Source: Hydrangea macrophylla
Lineage: Eukaryota > Streptophyta > Magnoliopsida > Cornales > Hydrangeaceae
Reading direction: 5' to 3'
Assembly (NCBI GenBank): GCA_033977485.1
Contig: CM066994.1
Span: forward strand, 24,706,681-24,770,680
Length of the DNA: 64,000 nucleotides
Below, in pieces: positions 46,024 through 55,038 of the stretch (the stretch's first letter is position 1; each line of letters starts with the position of its first letter). Under the pieces are notes generated by a model. That model searched no databases. It was given only the letters and a program-made list of their open reading frames with translations, and was not told the origin of the DNA. The position numbers and the translations under genes are program-made.

Positions 46024-47388
46024 TCAACCTGGAACAGGTAGGGGTTGTAAAAGTCCTAAGGGTCTTTGATGTTCGGCTTTCACTTGTTGACAAGTCAAAC
46101 ACTTAGACACAAACTCGGCTACATCCCTTTTCATTCCTTCCCACCAGAAATTTCTCTTTAGATCCTTATACATTTTAGTTCCTCCTAGATGAACTGTCAA
46201 TCTAGACCTGTGTGCCTCTTCAAGAATATCCTTCCTTAGTCCATCCGTGTTGGTCACACATAATCTACCACTGCACCGGAGTGCCCCATCGGTCCCAATT
46301 TTCCATTCCTCTGGGTCCTTTGCCGACATTTTCTGAAACCATAGTTGAAGATCGGCGTCTTTCTGTTGAGCTTCCAAAATACGATTTATAAGTGTCGGTT
46401 GCACTACAAGACATCCAAAGTGTTGTCCTTCACCCTCTGTAGAAACCTGAACATCGAATTCAGCTATAGTTTCCAAGGCTTTCCATTCTCTAACCATAAG
46501 AGATGTAACTATACCTCGAGGTTTCCGACTTAAGGCATCTGCGACTACATTAGCTTTACCAGGGTGGTATTCTAATGTAAAGTCATAGTCCTTAATCAAT
46601 TCCATCCATCGACGTTGTCTCATGTTCAGCTCCTTCTGAGTAAACAAATACTTCAGACTCTTGTGATCGGAGAACAAATCAAACTTCTCTCCATATAGAT
46701 AGTGCCTCCAGATCTTGAGAGCAAATACTACTGCTGCCAATTCTAGGTCGTGAGTTGGGTAGTTTAATTCATTCGACTTCAACTGCCTTGAACCACAAGC
46801 AATAACCTTGCCGTCTTGCATAAGTACACATCCCAATCCTTGATACGATGCATCACTGAAAATAGAGAACTTCTCGCCATCTCTTGGTATTGCTAATACT
46901 GGTGCTGTGGTGAGTCTTGCTTTCAATTCTTGAAAAGCCTGTTCACGCTTATCATTCCATTCGAACTTCACATCCTTCTTAGTCAAACCAGTTAGAGGAG
47001 CTGCTATCTTTGAAAATCCTTCTACGAATCTCTGATAATAACCTGCGAGTCCAAGAAAGCTTCTGACTTTTGTAGGATTGGTTGGTCGAGTCCAATTTGA
47101 AACAGCATCAGTCTTCGATGAATCTACGGCGATTCCTTGTTGTGAGACCACATACCCTAGAAATTTTACCTCTTGTAACCAAAACTCACACTTACTGAAC
47201 TTCGCATATAAGTGATGACTCTGAAGTGTCTGCATTGCGATTCGCAAGTGTTGCTCATGTTCCTCCTTGGTCTTTGAATAGATCAAGATGTCATCAATGA
47301 AGACAATGATGAATTGATCTAAGTAAGGCCTGAACACTCTGTTCATCAGATCCATGAACACAGCCGGGGCATTAGTTAATCCAACGAC
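46024..47388 (-). pseudogene. D reverse transcriptase C-terminal half, RNase H and integrase zinc domain
   Basis: A 445-codon open segment (from 47361). In order: RT catalytic box [60 protein letters not shown]; RNase H with [60 protein letters not shown] and [11 protein letters not shown]; integrase zinc domain with [15 protein letters not shown] and [17 protein letters not shown] one-base deletion near 47389 puts it out of frame with the upstream part (S-F-G-L-T-N region of RT). It ends at the TGA at 46024. Confidence 0.85.
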
Positions 47389-49265
47389 ATTACCAAAAAC
47401 TCATAGTGACCGTACCTTATTCTGAAAGCTATCTTTGGTACATCCTCGGGTCGTACGAGTAACTGATGGTATCCTGATCGTAGATCTATCTTGGAAAAGA
47501 TCATAGCACCTTGTAATTGATCAAATAGATCATCTATTCGGGGTAGAGGATACTTGTTCTTGATGGTGACTTTGTTCAACTCTCTGTAGTCGATGCACAG
47601 TCGAAGTGATTCGTCCTTCTTCTTTACGAATAACACTGGTGCTCCCCAGGGTGATGTACTTGGACGTATAAATCCCAGATCTTCAAGTTCTTGAACTTGT
47701 TTCTTTAGTTCCAGCATTTCTGTAGGGGCCATTCTGTAAGGTGCTTTGGATATTGGGATAGTGCCAGGCACTAGATCAATGCAGAAATCAATCTCCCTCT
47801 TAGGTGGCAACCCAGAGATATCCTGAAACACATCCTCAAAGTCTCTGACTATGGGTATCGAAGAGATAACCACTTCTGTACTAACCACCTTGATGTTTGC
47901 TAAACAGTTGGTGAGGAACGTATCACTCATAGGGTTACACTGGAATTCAAAAGATTGACCTCTAGGTACTGAAAAAGTAATACTCTTCTTAACACAGTCC
48001 AACTTAGCATGATATTTAGTGAGCCAGTCAATTCCTAATATCACATCAAATTCCTTCATTGATAGGACAACCAGATTAGCTGGAAGATTTTGATTCTCTA
48101 GGTGTACAGGGCAATTCTTGCATGCATGTTTTAGTACGATAGTAGCCCCTAACGATGAGACAGCATTCAATACTACGTCTAACCTCTGAGGTAATATACG
48201 TACATTTGGAAGAATTTTGGCAGCAATAAAAGAGTGTGTGGCACCCGTGTCAAATAAGACTTTCACACGATGATTATAAAGTGTTAAAGTACCTTCCATG
48301 ACTTGCTGCTCTGGTTGTTCTTCATATTGGGTTCCTCCATACCCAGCTTCATCATAACTACCTTCTTCATATCCTGCGGCATCAGGAATGATTGCATTCA
48401 GTTGGGCTTGTCCCTGCTGACCATAGCTTCCTCCTTTGGGGGCACGACAACGTTGGCTGATATGACCAGTCTTGCCATAGTTATAGCACACCACATCCTG
48501 ACGACCATTGCGCCTTGGTGCCTTATAGTCTCGAGATATGTGACTGGGTATACCACAATTAAAATAATTATTGGTACTCCCTCCTGCACCCAATTGTGGC
48601 TGAGTCTGATATGGAGCTGGACGAGGTTTCCGATTTCCAGCAAAAGTCCTCTTCTGACCTTGATTTCGATATGGTTGTCTGTTCCCAAGATTACCCTTCT
48701 GCGGTGGGTGAAAGTAAAATTGCTTGCGGTTTGATCGCATGTCCTCTTCCAGTTCGGTGGCCAGTCCCACAAGAGATTCGAATGTCTTGTCCAAGTGCCC
48801 GATAGTCATACGACGAATAGGCGGTGCTAACCCTTGATTATATTTTCGGATTCTCTTTTCCTTTGTATCCACCATGTGTGGAGCAAATCGGGATATCCTC
48901 TCAAACTGAGTCGTGTACTCTTGCACAGACTTGTTTCCTTGGATCAGGTCCATGAATTCCCTTTTGCGCTTGTGCCTCTCGGTTGCCGGGAAATACTTCT
49001 TTAAGAATTTCTTCCTGAAAGTAACCCATGTCATAGCTTTAACAGCATCTTCTCCCATGGTGGCTTTGACAGCTTCCCACCAGTCTGCAGCAGCATATGT
49101 CAACTGAACTGTTGCCAGTCTCTTCTTCTCCTGATCAGTACAATCCATTGTTTCAAAGATATGATCCATCTGCCTCAGCCATTGTTCGGCTTTCCATGGT
49201 TCAGCAGTGCCAGCAAATTGTTCTGGTCGCAAGGCACGGAACCTCTCCAACCGGTTATCCCCCGT
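47376..49265 (-). pseudogene. D Gag, protease and reverse transcriptase N-terminal half
   Basis: A 624-codon open stretch (from 49250) after the in-frame TAA at 49266-49268. Gag core: [39 protein letters not shown], then [20 protein letters not shown]. Two zinc knuckles are damaged: the first has two Cys changed to Tyr ([14 protein letters not shown]), the second one ([14 protein letters not shown]). The protease active site is [16 protein letters not shown], with [10 protein letters not shown] fingers and palm are intact up to [20 protein letters not shown]. The frameshift near 47389 ends the frame at 47376. The knuckle losses and the stops are mostly G-to-A or C-to-T changes. It is closely related to E 55039-56940. 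Confidence 0.85.
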
Positions 49266-49436
49266 TTAACGGACCGAGACTTCATTCCTCTGATTGTTTC
49301 CATTCCTATTGTTGGCGGCATTTAGGTCTCCAATTCGTTCGATCCTCTGAACAAATGCCTCAAACATGCCGGTCGGATCGACCGCTGGTGGTGCTCCTTT
49401 AATTGCATTGCGGTTCCTGGGACTCCTTCTTGCCAT
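49266..49436 (-). CDS. D: 56-codon N-terminal segment of Gag closed by in-frame TAA
   Basis: ATG at 49436; begins MARRSPRNRNAIKG, contains DPTGMFEAFVQRIERIGD, an Asn-rich stretch, and ends SVR followed by TAA. The frame continues after the stop into Gag ([14 protein letters not shown]). Element E has a related 56-codon segment (MAGRPRRNRN, DPTGLLGALVRRIERA) that also ends in TAA. Basic and Asn-rich, so perhaps the N-terminus of Gag expressed by readthrough, or a short upstream frame. A plausible branch point and splice acceptor (GCTAAC ... CTATCAG) lie 17-40 bases upstream. Confidence 0.5.
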   Translation of the reverse strand: MARRSPRNRNAIKGAPPAVDPTGMFEAFVQRIERIGDLNAANNRNGNNQRNEVSVR

Positions 49437-49930
49437 AGTTACAACTTAAATCCTGATAGTACAATAAGGTTAGCAATTAAGCAATTGTAACACCCATATT
49501 TTAATACCAGTATTTCCCATGTATTATTTATGTTTTCTGTCTAGATATAAATAAATATAGTTTGGTTGTATTTCATTTTGTAAGTTTTGACAAGTTATAA
49601 ATTGACTAATTGTCTAATTTTGCCTTTTCACAACTTTTGTTTATTATATTGGTTTAATACATTTAATTTTATATCTGTAATATTGATTGATACTCACAGT
49701 TAATTATTCATTCAGTCCCGGTGACATTTTCTGTCTGTGCACGTAATAGTCTGTTTACGTGTATATCGAGGTCACACACCTACACTGGGATTAGTTCGCG
49801 TTATTCAAGTTTAATTTCACGTGGGACCCGCATCTTACGCGTGGTACATTTTAATTCGTCCACTTGGACCCACTCAATTAATGACATTTGGCCAAATCTT
49901 TAAGTGACATGTGTCCCACTTAAACCCCCA

Positions 49931-49940
49931 TTATATATGG
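49931..49940 (+). promoter_or_regulatory. TATA-like box in E LTR 1
   Basis: TTATATATGG in a GC-poor context about 445 bp into the LTR; the same in LTR 2 at 59844-59853. Candidate core promoter defining U3 as 49486 to about 49965. Confidence 0.45.
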
Positions 49941-52422
49941 GTATTATACTTCATTTGGGAGCTCATTTTTACACATTCCCTAATCTCTACACACACTAAA
50001 CACACACTAAATCCCAGCCCCTTTGTTCTTGAGAAAAACCAAGAGAACTTCTCATTTTTCTCTTGCATGTCCCATTTCTAAGTGAATCAAGACCCCTACT
50101 AGCCTCTGGCACCCTTTTCTCCTACCATTTCAAGTTCTTGGAGCATCTAAGGAGTTGCATGGATGAGTTCTTGGAGTTTTTTTGAAGCCTTGAAGTTCAT
50201 ATCTTGAAGAACATCACCATATTCTTCATTTCTTCCAATTTCCTTCAATTGATCATCATCCAAACACTTCTCAAGCTTTGTGAGTATCACTCACTACTGA
50301 TCCTATGTTTATATACATATTTACATGAGAGTTTAAACTTTATCCTTGTCCTCTCTATATACTCCTATACTACAATCTATTCAAGAATCTAAGTTCTTCA
50401 TCATCATCTTCATACAAGTTGAAGGTCTAGCTTGGATTACCTTCATTCTTGTAAATCTTAGCTTGCATGTTGGAATTGTGGATGATCTAACATCATCCAT
50501 GGCTTAGTATACATCCTTGACTACTTAGTCTAGCTTAAAATCATCTTGCATGTCATCATAAATCAATTAAATGCATTGCATGTGCTTGAAAATGATTGGA
50601 AATCAAGAAACCACACTTTTCAGATTTTGTTTTGCCCAGGGGAGTCTGTTTCAGCAGATTTTCGGACATGATATTTTATGTTTGAGTTTGTGGAATTATT
50701 TTTAGATTAAACTTCATTGAAATAGCTTTCTTTTGACATAAGATAGACGTCCATACGATCTCGAAAGATTTAGTTATCAATTTTACAAGAATGGTCGACG
50801 AAACTGGACAGAGACAAGTTTTGTCCTGGACAGAGACTGAATTCGGCCAATTTAAATCATTCTGAGTTTGTGAAATTATTTTTAGATGAAACTTCATTGA
50901 ATTAGCTTTCTTTTGACATAAGATAGGCACTCATACGAGTTTTCTAGATTTAATTAAAATTTCTGCAAGATCGGTCGACGAACTTGGGCAAAATCTGTCC
51001 TTAACTAAATAAAGCTTTTGTGTGTTGTTTCGCCATTTCTTTGCGATGCAACTACTTGTGTAACGATTATAATGCTATGTTTATATTGTTTCCTTAAGTA
51101 CGTCGACTAATTGAATAACTCTCGGCTCGAATTTCATGTAATCATTTGCCAATTGTCGCCACGCTTGATCTAGTAAATGGTTTAGAATGTTTTAAAACAT
51201 TTCTTAATAATTACATATTGTTGAAATATTTTAGTGTATTATTTTGTAATGTAAGGTTTTTATATAAATAAATACTTAAAAAAAAAAGATCCTTGGAATC
51301 CTCATAGGATTTAGTAATACATTTTTAGATTTTACAATGGGATTTTAATTAAGTATATTTTGCCTAATGAGGATAAATAGTTAATTTATATATTATCTTT
51401 ATTTGTAACTTTGAGAAAACTTACTAGTAACATTTTTTATAGTAACATTTTCTAAGGTATAATATTTTAAGGGATGTTGCTATAGTTTTATATGATTTTG
51501 GAAATAATAAACCATTTTTCGGTTAATCCTTTTACTATGTTTCTTGTCGGAAATCCGTAGTAATTAGACCGTTGATCCGAAAATTACGCCGTTTGTTTCT
51601 AAAATCTTAGAATAATATTAAAGAAGTTCCACTAAGTTTGGTGACATTTCAAATCAGTAAAAATACAGCGTACGGTTAGGTACCACACATGCATAGGAAC
51701 CTAGCCTTTTCAGTGACGGACTCCGATTTGAGTCTAGTCAATGGCGTTGGACTCATAATGATGTGTGGATCATCATCTTAAGGTTTAGGCGCATTTTTGC
51801 CATATTTGATTATTTCTTATTTTTAGTGTTCATTTCTTAAGCATTATTGTGTTTATTCGCTGTAGGGATATTCTTGTCTCTACCAGGAATTTTTGTTTAT
51901 TGCTAAGACGCTCTGGTGAGTACTCTAACTCACTTGGAAACACTCGATTTATAATTTTAACAAGACTTATGTTTTATGAGAATTGGTAATAAAACTTGGG
52001 TTTCTATGGTGAATTGTATGCTTAGTAATTTTGGGAAATTGAAATATGCACATCTAAGTGGAATATGGACTTAAAATTATGTTATACTCGTTTTAGATGA
52101 TATTATGATTTTTTTTATGAGCAAGTGCGATGCTAGGATTGCGACAACGACATTGGGGTAGATAATCTAATGGCAAATTAATAAATTGTGTGAGAACATT
52201 AAATTGACGCTAATTACGTCCGATGAATAATGCTTGAGGGTGTGTTTTCGTTTCTTGTCATATCATGGTCAGTCTTGGTTCTGGTTGCTATTATTTTGTT
52301 GTTCCGTTGTTGTTGAGATTTCGGGCTCAGACCCAACTTTCCTAGGTAGCGTTCTTTCAGTCGCATAGTTGAGCATAGTTGGTGGAAGTGATGTGTTGAT
52401 GGTATTATGAATGGTTACAGAG

Positions 52423-52589
52423 TATCTTGATATGGTCAGCTTTAGAGCACGTATGCCCAATGTGGGTATGCCATTCAAGCAGCTTTAGAGCACATATACT
52501 CATTGGATATCCTGATATGGTCGGCTTTAGAGCACGTATGCCCGATGAGGGTATGCCATTCAAGCGGCTTTAGAGCACGTATATCCTTT
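52423..52589 (+). repeat. 85-bp tandem duplication inside E LTR
   Basis: Copies start at 52423 and 52508 (TATCTTGATATGGTCAGC / TATCCTGATATGGTCGGC). Within each, CTTTAGAGCACGTATG recurs, so the motif TTTAGAGCAC appears four times. The same arrangement is in LTR 2 at about 62333-62499. Confidence 0.8.
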
Positions 52590-52867
52590 AACCAACGGCT
52601 TACACCGGTAATTTGTGAAAATAGGAGAGGATGTATTTGGGAAGAGTAAGTGATTCATGGGTTTGTGTTCAGTGGATTATGTCTGTTCTTGAAATTGATT
52701 CGTGTTCAGTTTTGTTGAGTTGTTCTATCCTTCTTGTCATGGTCTTGTATCCGTGGTTTCGAGTTGAGGATTCTCGATTTAGTGAATGGTTGGTTGGGTT
52801 AACGTTTAAACTACACGACAATAGTTGCGAGTATTATTATTAATTCTTTATTGTTTCTTTGTGAGTG

Positions 52868-52899
52868 TTGTACTCGCTCAGCTTTCGCAAGCTGACGGT
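52868..52899 (+). other. Conserved hairpin near the 3' end of E LTR
   Basis: TACTCGCTCAGCTTTCGCAA followed by GCTGACGG; the stem CAGCTT/AAGCTG closes a TCGC tetraloop. Comparable TCAGC...GCTGA hairpins occur in LTR C (24511-24534; 17548-17570) and, decayed, in LTR D (42075-42106), so it is shared by the three chromovirus families here. Confidence 0.55.
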
Positions 52900-53382
52900 G
52901 TTTATACCCTGGACATCCTATGTCCAGGTTATCAGTATGGTGATGCAGGTGATGGACAGGTAGATGGAGACTACCATGATTATGATGATGTTTGCGATGA
53001 GGAAGACTTTGGCTTTGCAAGTTAGCATTTAGGAGCCAACGTTGTTGCGGCTCTTTTATAATTCTGTTGTTATGTTTATGTTGTTCGAGATACTACGATG
53101 TAATATATTTTGGGCAGACGTTGCCTAGACCTCTATTTATATTTGTTTAAATTTAGGATGGATTTTATGATTGTTTAATATGTATGTTTAATATTTATGT
53201 AAGACTTCTACTTCCGCTGTTACTTTTAGCCATTGCATGAACCTTTATTAAGCATATATTTCTATTAGAATGTTTTATGGACAATCAGACGATCCTTCAA
53301 CTAGTCGCGTACCTAAGGGTCCAAAGTTGGAAATCTAATTTTTCCCGAACTTTGCTACGCCGGGGCGTGACAGGGTTTTTAG

Positions 53383-53394
53383 TGGTATCAGAGC
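53383..53394 (+). other. Primer binding site of E copy 1 (initiator tRNA-Met)
   Basis: TGGTATCAGAGC, a perfect match to the canonical plant site complementary to initiator tRNA-Met, 10 nt after the LTR end at 53372. Confidence 0.9.
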
Positions 53395-53444
53395 TTAGGT
53401 TTAGTTGAGCTCACTGATTGTCCTATACACTTAAGCTATGAACC

Positions 53445-53492
53445 GTAAGTTACCTTGCGCTAGTACTGACTTTAAGATGATTTTCTTTGCAG
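53445..53492 (+). other. Candidate 48-nt intron or splice-signal cluster before the acidic ORF
   Basis: Donor-like ACC/GTAAGT at 53445, branch-like TACTGAC at 53464-53470, pyrimidine run and acceptor TTTTCTTTGCAG ending at 53492, two bases before the acidic ORF ATG. All elements are retained in the second copy (63358-63405). 48 nt is very short for a plant intron, so either site may instead pair with a distant partner. Confidence 0.35.
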
Positions 53493-53493
53493 G

Positions 53494-54498
53494 ATGATGG
53501 ATCCTATCGTTGTCCCAGACGCTTTCGGAGGATTTCTTATTTATGCTGATCATGTGGAGGCGATCGACCCTATCGCTTACCAGGAGGGTATTCGAGAGAG
53601 AGCCCGTCGATATTTAGAGGAGGATATCTGGAGAGCCGTCTACGAGACAGACGATGACCACCCTATCCGAGTGCGCATGAGCATTCTTCATAGATCACTG
53701 ACGACGGAGCGCATCTACACAGAGATGGCCCGGATTGTTGCTCATGAGTCAGAGTACCGCCCGATCATGCTACAGGCTATTCGTCTCGGACCACCTATTC
53801 CACCTCTAGCAGTTATTCCGGAGCCGGTGATTCCTGAGCCCGTAGTCCCCGAGGACATTCCCCCAGCTGAGGCGGACCCTCCAGTGCCCGTTGAGCCTAT
53901 TATGGTAGAGGATCCTGCTGAGCCAGTGCCTGAGGTGCCCGGATCACCTATAGCTATTGTTCCACTTGCTGAGCCAGTGCCTGAGATGCCCGGATCACCT
54001 ATAGCTGCTGTTCTACTTGCAGCTGTTCCTATTGCTGACCTTAAGGGAGACGGTATTGACGATGATGACTTTCTTGAGGACCCAGAGGAGGACATTGGTG
54101 ATGCTGTCGACGATGAGGATGAGGTCGAGCCAGAGGAGGAGGAGCCTATCGAGGATGACGCCGATGCCGATGTTGACCCAGTTGCAGATGAGGGTGTTGA
54201 GGATGACCCCGAGGAGATCGAGCCTGCAGAGGATATGGATTTAGATGCTGATCTCGGAGTCGATGCTGATGAAGAGGAGCTGGAGCTCGAGCCTGACATT
54301 ATCCACATCCCTGATGATGCCCCACGGCCAGTTGCTGAGGAGCCAGTCTTTGTGCAGGAGGGAGTTGCTCTTGGAGTCATTGACGAGTTTGACTTCTGGT
54401 TAGACTTGGTGCCTTCTGAGACATATATCATACCAGCTGATGAGATTCCACCCGAGGTGCCCGATGATGATGACTTCTGGGATCATCTTCATATCTAG
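53494..54498 (+). CDS. Acidic proline-rich protein, extra ORF upstream of gag in chromovirus E
   Basis: I do not recognise this 334-residue protein. Residues 1-105 look globular and mixed-charge (DPIVVPDAFGGFLIYADHVE, RARRYLEEDIWRAVYETDDD, TTERIYTEMARIVAHESEYR). Residues 105-185 are Pro/Val/Glu-rich, with PEPVIPEPVVPEDIPP and two copies of an AEPVPE(V/M)PGSPIA repeat. From 185 to about 285 it is dominated by Asp and Glu. The C-terminus has aromatic-acidic motifs (DEFDFWLDL, DDDFWDHL). There is no signal peptide or membrane segment. It lies between the primer site and gag, in the sense orientation, and is much richer in G+C than its surroundings. The second copy (63407 onward) is open for all 198 visible codons. 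Such a frame is not a standard chromovirus part. A role with capsid, chromatin (histone-like acidic partner) or silencing is only conjecture. Confidence 0.72.
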   Translation: MMDPIVVPDAFGGFLIYADHVEAIDPIAYQEGIRERARRYLEEDIWRAVYETDDDHPIRVRMSILHRSLTTERIYTEMARIVAHESEYRPIMLQAIRLGPPIPPLAVIPEPVIPEPVVPEDIPPAEADPPVPVEPIMVEDPAEPVPEVPGSPIAIVPLAEPVPEMPGSPIAAVLLAAVPIADLKGDGIDDDDFLEDPEEDIGDAVDDEDEVEPEEEEPIEDDADADVDPVADEGVEDDPEEIEPAEDMDLDADLGVDADEEELELEPDIIHIPDDAPRPVAEEPVFVQEGVALGVIDEFDFWLDLVPSETYIIPADEIPPEVPDDDDFWDHLHI

Positions 54499-54867
54499 AT
54501 CTTTTGTATGACTGTTTGGGCCTGCGTGCCTACCTCTTTTGTTGTTATATATGATGTATAGGTACCAGCCTTGATGGTAGTACTAGTAGTAGCTATTTTT
54601 TTGTCGCGCTTGCGCGTGGTATATTAGCGTTGCAGTCGCATCTGTATATTTTGGTTGTACTACTCTTTTGATCTATATATATGTGCGACTGTTATTATTG
54701 AGGTATTTGGTTTTGGTTTACATGTGCACATATTGCATCATGTTTTATGATACATTCTATATCTATATGGTATCTTTAGTTCGAGTTTCATATTTTTTTA
54801 TAGTCATCTCAAAACCAAAAGAGAAATCATTAACCGCGAAGTATGGGTACTGACGTACAGATCGCAG
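54499..54867 (+). other. Spacer between acidic ORF and gag in E
   Basis: AT-rich, no gene. Just before the gag ATG it reads TACTGACGTACAGATCGCAG, which combines a branch-like TACTGAC with two AG acceptor-like sites; a spliced gag mRNA lacking the acidic ORF is conceivable. Confidence 0.5.
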
Positions 54868-55038
54868 ATGGCAGGAAGGCCAAGAAGAAATAGAAACGGG
54901 GTAGACCCTGAAGCTCCTCTGCTAAATGAGATTGACCCAACTGGATTGCTTGGTGCTCTTGTCCGACGAATAGAGAGAGCTTCCAACAATATCAACAACA
55001 ATCATGCACCACCTCAGCGACGGATTGGAGACAAATAA
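54868..55038 (+). CDS. E: 56-codon N-terminal segment of Gag closed by in-frame TAA
   Basis: ATG at 54868; MAGRPRRNRNGVDPEAP, then DPTGLLGALVRRIERASNNI, ending RRIGDK and TAA at 55036-55038. The next codon (GTG at 55039) opens the main Gag frame in the same phase. Element D has the same organisation with TAA also at codon 57. The first in-frame ATG after the stop is 28 codons into Gag, so independent initiation would lose the conserved ERFRALRP start. Readthrough is therefore the alternative to simple inactivation. Confidence 0.5.
   Translation: MAGRPRRNRNGVDPEAPLLNEIDPTGLLGALVRRIERASNNINNNHAPPQRRIGDK

Larger units (their letters stand above)
49486..53372 (+). mobile_element. LTR 1 of chromovirus E
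   Basis: 3887 bp, TGTAACACCC to GGGGCGTGACA, followed by a 10-nt spacer and the tRNA-Met primer site. It is nearly identical to 59399-63282; I counted about a dozen differences in the first 1.1 kb. TATA-like TTATATATGG at 49931-49940; a related pair of 75-bp segments at 50683-50760 and 50869-50945; an 85-bp tandem duplication at 52423-52589; hairpin CAGCTTTCGCAAGCTG at 52879-52894. It is inserted into D between the D leader and gag (left flank GCAAT at 49481-49485). The short frames inside the LTR are not convincing genes. Confidence 0.92.

Noticed and set aside
48303..48772. Frames of 124-143 codons over the D gag
   Set aside because: Shadows of the gag frame on either strand, with no family resemblance.
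52825..53025. 66-codon frame in E LTR with hydrophobic start and acidic tail
   Set aside because: It begins at TTG rather than ATG, covers the conserved LTR hairpin and lies in the non-coding LTR; identity with the second copy reflects LTR identity only.
53742..54431. 229-codon Ser-rich minus-strand frame
   Set aside because: Exactly antisense to the Asp/Glu-rich part of the acidic ORF; GAx/GAy codons read backwards give Ser and Thr codons without stops.
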